NCBI GenBank assembly: GCA_964471535.1
Contig: CAYYHA010000135.1
Coordinates: forward strand, 1 to 10,699
Length of the DNA stretch: 10,699 nucleotides
Direction: 5' to 3'
From: CAYYHA01 sp964471535
GTDB taxonomy: Bacteria; Myxococcota; Myxococcia; SLRQ01
The first letter of the stretch is position 1. Each line of letters begins with the position of its first letter. The notes beneath the pieces are model-generated. The model was not told the DNA's origin, searched no databases, and saw only the letters and a list, made by a program, of their open reading frames with translations. Of this stretch, positions 6,827-10,699 are shown in pieces. The translations under genes were made by a program, and so were the position numbers.

Positions 6827-7120
6827 ATGTCTCCGGCCCGACCCAAGCCTCCTGCCGGTGCGAAGCGCCGCGGCCACCGGGCAGCAGGCCAGCGAGCAGG
6901 CACGGGCGCGCAGCGCCGTCGCACGCCGCTCTTCGGCGTCCGGCGCGGCACCTGCGCGTCCTGACGTGGGCAGGCGGACCGCAAGCGGCCGCGCCCAGGT
7001 GGCGCAGGTCCGCCGTACCTGCCTTCGCTGCCTCGCCGGCCTGCCTGCCTTGCCTGCGCCGCCGGGCCTGCCCGGACCACCCGCCGAGCGACGCCGATGC
7101 GCCACGCTTCGGGTTATTCC
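6827..7120 (-). other. Long GC-rich 5' leader of the TetR-family gene, no gene recognised
   Basis: This stretch lies between the likely promoter/operator (7121-7169) and the TetR ribosome binding site, so it would be an untranslated leader of about 300 nt. Several frames are open on both strands, but their translations are Arg/Ala/Pro/Gly-rich with no domain, motif or signal peptide, as expected of GC-rich non-coding DNA. It contains a run of TGCC-spaced repeats (7018-7073) and a CCGGGC-CT-GCCCGG palindrome (7062-7075). No riboswitch or known RNA family was recognised. An unannotated small RNA or leader peptide cannot be excluded. Confidence 0.4.
7018..7075. repeat. Irregular CCTGCC repeat tract with adjoining palindrome
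   Basis: TGCC recurs six times within 54 nt (from 7020, 7029, 7042, 7046, 7051 and 7069), mostly inside CTGCC. On the minus strand, the likely transcribed sense, this gives closely spaced GG pairs (GGCAAGGCAGGCAGG). The end overlaps the palindrome at 7062-7075. The copies are imperfect and unevenly spaced, so this is simple sequence rather than a clean tandem repeat. Confidence 0.45.
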
Positions 7121-7138
7121 TGACTGACGAATCAGTCG
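7121..7138. promoter_or_regulatory. Probable operator of the TetR-family regulator
   Basis: TGACTGA-CGAA-TCAGTCG has perfect 6-bp arms (GACTGA/TCAGTC) around a 4-nt spacer; in the 7-4-7 layout the outermost base on one side mismatches. The TGAxTGA-N4-TCAxTCA layout matches, from memory, the site bound by TetR-type FadR in Bacillus (TGAATGA-N4-TCATTCA). It begins 2 nt downstream of a -10-like hexamer for leftward transcription, where binding would block initiation. It lies in one of the few AT-richer patches in this GC-rich region. Confidence 0.62.
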
Positions 7139-7140
7139 GT

Positions 7141-7169
7141 TAGATACTTCCGCCGCACTCGCCTGTCAA
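7141..7169 (-). promoter_or_regulatory. Probable sigma70-type promoter for the tetR-crotonase unit
   Basis: On the minus strand a perfect TTGACA (7164-7169) is followed after 17 nt by TATCTA (7141-7146), which keeps the strong initial TAT of the -10 consensus. The predicted start of transcription (about 7134) falls inside the palindrome at 7121-7138, an arrangement typical of autorepression. The leader to the TetR ATG would be about 320 nt, which is long. Confidence 0.55.
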
Positions 7170-7278
7170 CGGGCCGAGCCGAGGGCGAGGTCTATCACGT
7201 CCGTGCCTGGCAGCCGCCCCGGGAACATTCGGGTGCAACCTGCTTCGGGTGCGACCGACTCTGGAGCCCGCCACCCCA

Positions 7279-8223
7279 TCAGGGCACGATCACCTTGACC
7301 TTCGCGCGCTTGAAGGGGAAGCGGCCCTTCCCCTGGGAGGCGATCCTCCCGTGGGCCACGCGAAAACCGATACGCCGGCGCACCTGACCACGCTTGCCGC
7401 CGCGCACGATCACCTCCCACGCGCCCTCCATCTTGCGCACCTCCTTCACCGTGAGCGCGTTTTCCAAGAGCTTCGCGTCGGCGTCGATGTCCAGCCCGTC
7501 GGCGGCAAGCTCGTGCTCCATGTACCCCGTATCGTCCAGCGCAACGTCCCCCTCCGCCTTCTGAGGTGGGGCGGAGGCGCGGATGCAGTGGGCCCGCAGC
7601 CGCAGCACCTGCCCCTTCGCCCCCGACAGGACGAGGTCGTCCCGGCAGACGGTTTTCCCACGATGCTTGAAAATCACCTCCACCGGCGCCTGCGGCTCGT
7701 CGACCTTCAGGTAGAACTCCACCGCCAGGTGCTCCCCCGTATCGTCGACCCACGCCTCCTTGAGATGGCGGCGGCCATCCTCCATCCAAGTCCGCACCAC
7801 CTCCCGCCTGCTCCCCAGGAAGGTCTCCTGGTCGGGCCCCCGGACGATATGCGCCTCGAAGACTCCGAAGCGCTTTCCCGCCCCATCCTGGAAGGCGAAG
7901 CGGTGCTTGCCGGAAACCTTGCCCCGCACCCGAAGGGTCACGGTGTAGGTGCCGAAGGCGCCCGCCGGCAGTTCGGCGTCGACCTCGGTGCTCTCCCGCA
8001 CACGGCCCCGCTCGAGGTAGCCCACCGTCACCGGGCCGGCGAGCGGCCCTTCGACCACGAAGCGCAGGGTGATCTCCCCCTCGGCGATCGAATCCACGAA
8101 GGTGAACGGTTCGACCAGCCGGGCAGCCCAGAGCGCCTGCGGCGCCATCGCCGCCGCCAAGACCACCGCCGTGAGAGCCCAGCCCCCGCGGCCCACCCAC
8201 GATGCTCGACGGCAAGGACTCAT
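7279..8223 (-). CDS. Sec-exported protein of unknown family, translationally coupled to trpA
   Basis: I do not recognise this 314-residue protein. It has a signal peptide: basic MSPCRRASWVGRGG, hydrophobic core ALTAVVLAAAMAPQAL, and a likely cleavage near WAA (32-34) with no lipobox, so it is probably soluble in the periplasm or secreted. The mature part looks all-beta. Two segments share the pattern F-hydrophobics-PVxVx[YF]xxRG[RK]: PVTVGYLERGR (64-74) and PVEVIFKHRGK (180-190), suggesting two related Ig-like beta-sandwiches. Apart from Cys4 in the signal peptide, Cys193 and Cys213 are the only cysteines and could form a disulfide. The C-terminus is basic (KRAKVKVIVP). The ATG overlaps the trpA stop as ATGA and AGGAGG sits 5 nt upstream, so the start is secure. 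No enzyme motif is visible. Export makes a direct role in tryptophan synthesis unlikely. Confidence 0.85.
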   Translation of the reverse strand: MSPCRRASWVGRGGWALTAVVLAAAMAPQALWAARLVEPFTFVDSIAEGEITLRFVVEGPLAGPVTVGYLERGRVRESTEVDAELPAGAFGTYTVTLRVRGKVSGKHRFAFQDGAGKRFGVFEAHIVRGPDQETFLGSRREVVRTWMEDGRRHLKEAWVDDTGEHLAVEFYLKVDEPQAPVEVIFKHRGKTVCRDDLVLSGAKGQVLRLRAHCIRASAPPQKAEGDVALDDTGYMEHELAADGLDIDADAKLLENALTVKEVRKMEGAWEVIVRGGKRGQVRRRIGFRVAHGRIASQGKGRFPFKRAKVKVIVP

Positions 8224-9035
8224 ACGGACCTCCTCCTCGTTGCATTCCGCAGCGCGCGCACGAAGCGCTCCACGGCCTGAACCCTGTCCTCGGCGCCCTC
8301 GGCGATGCGGCGGACGATGGCGCTGCCCACCACCACTCCGTCGGCGAAGGCGGCAAGGGCTCGCACCTTCTCCGGGGTATCGACGCCGAAGCCGACCGCA
8401 ACGGGCAGGCCCGTCTCGCGCCGCACGGCCTCCACGCGGGGCGCCAGCGACGACGGGTCCTGGAGTTCGGCACCGGTCACCCCGGTCATCGAGACATAAT
8501 AGACAAAACCCCCAGCGCCCTCACCGATCCGCCGCACCCGTTCGGCGGGGGTGGTCGGCGCCACGAGGCGGATGATCTCGATGCCCACGTCTCGGAGCGC
8601 CCCCTGCACCTCGGGCGCCTCCTCCGGTGGCAGGTCGACACAGAGCACCCCGTCCACCCCCGCCTCGGTGAGCTCCCGGGGGAGCGCATTGCCGCGGCGA
8701 AAGAGGGGATTGAAGTAGCCGAAGAGCACCACCGGCAAATCGGGCGAGGCGCCGCGGATGGCCCCGGCGCGAAGCGCACGCACCAGCTCCAGAACGCGGT
8801 CGTAGGTCGTCCCCGCCTTCAGCGCCCGGGCGCTGGAGGCCTGGATCGTGGGGCCATCGGCGCTGGGGTCGCTGAACGGAAGGCCCAGCTCCACGACATC
8901 GGCGCCGGCGCGCGCGAGCGCCCCCAGGATCTCGCGGCTCTGCTGCAGATCCGGATCCCCCGCGGTGACGAAGGTGACGAGCGCGGCCCGACCCTCACTT
9001 TGCGCCCGCGCGAAGGCGGCACCGATGCGGTTCAT
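8220..9035 (-). CDS. trpA: Tryptophan synthase alpha subunit
   Basis: Cleaves indole-3-glycerol phosphate to indole and glyceraldehyde 3-phosphate and passes indole through a tunnel to TrpB in the cytoplasmic alpha2beta2 complex. The 271 residues give the standard TIM barrel. Both catalytic acids are present at the familiar numbering: Glu49 (VELGLPFSDP) and Asp60 (PSADGPTIQ). Other markers are VTAGDP (23-28), FGYFNP (105-110), VDLPPEE (133-139), RLVAPTTP (156-163), the active-site loop YYVSMTGVTGAE (179-190) and the phosphate-binding GFGVDTPE and VVVGSAIV segments (215-222, 234-241). The ATG at 9035 overlaps the trpB stop as ATGA, and GGAGG lies 7 nt upstream. Its own stop overlaps the next start in the same way. 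The open frame continues far upstream through trpB but is not coding there. Confidence 0.98.
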   Translation of the reverse strand: MNRIGAAFARAQSEGRAALVTFVTAGDPDLQQSREILGALARAGADVVELGLPFSDPSADGPTIQASSARALKAGTTYDRVLELVRALRAGAIRGASPDLPVVLFGYFNPLFRRGNALPRELTEAGVDGVLCVDLPPEEAPEVQGALRDVGIEIIRLVAPTTPAERVRRIGEGAGGFVYYVSMTGVTGAELQDPSSLAPRVEAVRRETGLPVAVGFGVDTPEKVRALAAFADGVVVGSAIVRRIAEGAEDRVQAVERFVRALRNATRRRSV

Positions 9036-10255
9036 GCCCTCCCCTCCTGTGACCGGATGCGGCGGACCTCCTCCATGTCCTTGTCGCCGCGCCCCGACAC
9101 GTTCAGGATGACGACGGCATCGCGCGGCAGCGCCGCCGCGATCTCGCGGAGCGCCCAGACCGCGTGTGCACTCTCGAGTGCAGGTAGGATGCCCTCGGTC
9201 TCCGCGAGAAGCTCGAGCCCACGGAGCGCGTCCGCATCGGTGCAAGCGAGGTACTCGGCCCGCCCGGTCTCCTTCAGATACGCATGCTCCGGCCCCACCC
9301 CTGGGTAGTCGAGGCCCGCGCTCACCGAGTGCGCCTCGCGGACTTGCCCCGCTTCGTCCTGCAGGAGCAGAGATCGGGAGCCGTGGAGCACCCCCTCGGT
9401 GCCCGCATGCATGGTGGCGGCGTGGCGGCCGGTCTCCAGGCCCTCCCCTGCCGCCTCCACGCCGATCAGGCGGACCGCGCGGTCGTCGCGGAACCCCTCG
9501 AAGATCCCCATCGCGTTGGAGCCCCCACCCACGCACGCGATCACCGCCGCGGGCAGGGTGCCGCACGCGGCGAGGATCTGGGCCCGAGCCTCCTGTCCGA
9601 TCACCGACTGTAGGTCCCGCACCATCGCCGGAAAGGGGTGCGGGCCCGCGACCGAGCCGATCAGGTAGTGCGTGTCGGCCACGTGGGTCACCCAGTCCCG
9701 AAGCGCCTCGTTCATCGCGTCCTTCAAGGTGGCGCTTCCCGCGTGGACCGCCCGGACCGACGCGCCAAGCAACTCCATCCGAAAGACGTTCAGCGCCTGG
9801 CGCCGAACGTCCTCCGCACCCATGTAAACGACACACTCGAAGCCGAAGTAGGCCGCGGCGGTGGCGGTCGCTACGCCGTGCTGGCCCGCCCCCGTCTCGG
9901 CGATGATCCGGGACTTCCCCATCCGCCGAGCGAGCAGCGCCTGGCCCATGCAGTTGTTGATCTTGTGTGCCCCGGTGTGACAGAGATCTTCCCGCTTCAG
10001 GTAGATCTTCGCACCGCCGAGCTTCTCCGTCAGGCGTTCGGCGTAGGTCAGCGGAGTGGGTCGGCCTACGTACTCGCGCAGCAGGGCCGAGAGTTCGGCA
10101 GTGAACCCAGGGTCGGAGCGGGCCCGCTCCCAGGCGTCGCGGATCTCGTCGAGGACGGGGATCAGGGTCTCGGCGACGTAGCGCCCGCCAAAGCGGCCGA
10201 AGTGACCATCGCCGAGGGGACGCCGGTCGAAACGGTACTCGATGGGCCTGCTCAC
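9032..10255 (-). CDS. trpB: Tryptophan synthase beta subunit
   Basis: PLP-dependent enzyme that condenses indole with L-serine to give tryptophan. The 407 residues match the family. Key sites visible: the TrpB N-terminus GHFGRFGGRYVAETL (17-31), GRPTPL (64-69), KREDLCHTGAHKIN with PLP lysine Lys98 (87-100), AETGAGQHG with catalytic Glu120 (119-127), the phosphate-binding GGGSNAMG (243-250), GLDYPGVGPEH (314-324) and LNVSGRGDKD (384-393). The form (GHFGRFGG and about 400 residues) is the TrpA-partnered TrpB1 type rather than TrpB2. The start is GTG at 10255, overlapping the trpF stop as GTGA, with AAGGAGG 6 nt upstream; an adjacent in-frame GTG at 10258 is too close to that site. It is sandwiched between trpF and trpA with 4-nt overlaps on both sides. 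Confidence 0.98.
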   Translation of the reverse strand: MSRPIEYRFDRRPLGDGHFGRFGGRYVAETLIPVLDEIRDAWERARSDPGFTAELSALLREYVGRPTPLTYAERLTEKLGGAKIYLKREDLCHTGAHKINNCMGQALLARRMGKSRIIAETGAGQHGVATATAAAYFGFECVVYMGAEDVRRQALNVFRMELLGASVRAVHAGSATLKDAMNEALRDWVTHVADTHYLIGSVAGPHPFPAMVRDLQSVIGQEARAQILAACGTLPAAVIACVGGGSNAMGIFEGFRDDRAVRLIGVEAAGEGLETGRHAATMHAGTEGVLHGSRSLLLQDEAGQVREAHSVSAGLDYPGVGPEHAYLKETGRAEYLACTDADALRGLELLAETEGILPALESAHAVWALREIAAALPRDAVVILNVSGRGDKDMEEVRRIRSQEGRA

Positions 10256-10699
10256 CACCGCCCTCCTTCGAGCTCGGCCACGAAGGCCTCGATCAGAGCG
10301 GGATCCTTCACGCCCGGAGCCGCCTCCACGCCGCTCGCAACGTCCACGCCGCGAGGCCGGACCACCCGCACCGCCTCGGCGACGTTCTCCGGCCGCAGGC
10401 CTCCCGCGAGGAGGCAGGGCCGATGAGCAGAGAGCTCCCGCGCCGCCTCCCAGTCGGCGCACTGGCCGGTCCCCCCCGGGCGCTCGGCGGTTCCCGAGTC
10501 GACCAGCAAGAGGTCCGCTGCCGGCGCCTCGTGCGCCACCTCGGGAGAGGCGCTGGGCACCGAGACCGCGCGGAGCACCGTGAGTCCCACCGCCTGCAGC
10601 CGGTGCACCAGGCGTGCCGGCTCGCTGCCATGGAGCTGCACCCAACCGAGGCCGGTGACTCGGCAGGCTTCGAGGATCTCCTCGAAGCCCGCGTCGACG
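10252..10699 (-). CDS. trpF: Phosphoribosylanthranilate isomerase, C-terminal part (5' end outside window)
   Basis: Catalyses the Amadori rearrangement of N-(5'-phosphoribosyl)anthranilate in tryptophan synthesis. 148 residues are visible; family members are roughly 200-210 long, so about 55 N-terminal residues, including the catalytic Cys, lie past the right edge. The frame is open to the window end, with clear family sequence upstream of the first in-window Met-like codon (GLGWVQLHGSEP). Motifs: VQLHGSEP, LLLVDSGT whose Asp is probably the family's catalytic acid, the GGTG phosphate-binding segment (GGTGQCADW, where an aromatic before DW is usual but Ala is found), LAGGLRPENVAEAV and GVDVASGVEAAPGVKD. 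The stop overlaps the trpB GTG as GTGA. Upstream trp genes are expected beyond the edge. Confidence 0.94.
   Translation of the reverse strand, partial: VDAGFEEILEACRVTGLGWVQLHGSEPARLVHRLQAVGLTVLRAVSVPSASPEVAHEAPAADLLLVDSGTAERPGGTGQCADWEAARELSAHRPCLLAGGLRPENVAEAVRVVRPRGVDVASGVEAAPGVKDPALIEAFVAELEGGRW

Noticed and set aside
5984..6964. Plus-strand open frame across the crotonase and TetR genes
   Set aside because: Antisense to two recognisable genes; no family resemblance in its translation.
6815..7105. 97-residue N-terminal extension of the TetR-family protein from GTG at 7105
   Set aside because: The composition is Arg/Ala/Gly-rich and unlike TetR N-termini, while ATG at 6814 has GGAGAG upstream and gives a normal-length protein. 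Kept only as an alternative to test.
7228..7256. Near-identical direct repeat TTCGGGTGCAACC / TTCGGGTGCGACC downstream of the exported-protein gene
   Set aside because: Only two short copies 16 nt apart, with no further copies or link to a promoter or hairpin seen; it may be chance.
7249..8280. Plus-strand open frame (343 codons) antisense to the exported protein
   Set aside because: The His/Arg/Leu-rich translation is typical of the complement of a GC-rich gene. The minus-strand gene has a signal peptide, a strong ribosome site and the trpA overlap.
7166..8473. Second minus-strand open frame (435 codons) overlapping trpA and the exported protein
   Set aside because: Gly/Arg-rich composition, no start context, and it conflicts with two better-supported genes.

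Overview
The window is GC-rich, densely packed bacterial DNA, with most genes spaced closely or overlapping. It looks like ordinary chromosome from a Gram-negative bacterium: it carries an outer-membrane-type beta-barrel protein, a lipoprotein and a Sec-exported protein. The biosynthetic set (a long type-1 SerA, a separate HisZ and a trpF-trpB-trpA block), together with the GC-rich character, would fit a Myxococcota- or Deltaproteobacteria-like lineage. That placement is inference and not firm. I see no rRNA, tRNA, CRISPR array, insertion sequence, phage gene or recognisable defence system.

Layout, left to right. (1) 2-700, plus strand: the 3' end of an envelope protein with a Pro/Ala-rich linker followed by a predicted beta-barrel. 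(2) 800-3605, minus strand: serA (phosphoglycerate dehydrogenase) followed after 4 nt by hisZ (regulatory subunit of ATP phosphoribosyltransferase), a two-gene amino-acid biosynthesis unit. (3) 3606-3797: a divergent intergenic region with a repeated GCAAGGC element. (4) 3798-5333, plus strand: a large lipoprotein with a carboxypeptidase-regulatory-like domain, a Big_5-like domain and three aspartate-rich, calcium-loop-like motifs. (5) 5368-6814, minus strand: a TetR-family regulator followed by an enoyl-CoA hydratase/isomerase-family protein. A 7-4-7 palindrome lies about 300 nt upstream, against a good sigma70-type promoter, and resembles the operator of TetR-type FadR fatty-acid-degradation repressors. 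(6) 7279-10699, minus strand: trpF (partial), trpB, trpA and a Sec-exported protein of unknown family, each joined to the next by a 4-nt start/stop overlap.

How the genes work together. TrpF, TrpB and TrpA catalyse late steps of tryptophan synthesis; the remaining trp genes presumably lie upstream, beyond the right edge. SerA makes the serine precursor, and TrpB consumes serine. HisZ activates a short-form HisG that must be encoded elsewhere. The TetR/enoyl-CoA hydratase pair looks like a small acyl-CoA-responsive catabolic unit.

Most of the window is housekeeping. The two points that stand out are the exported two-domain protein translationally coupled to trpA, and the FadR-like regulator with its visible operator, promoter and unusually long leader.
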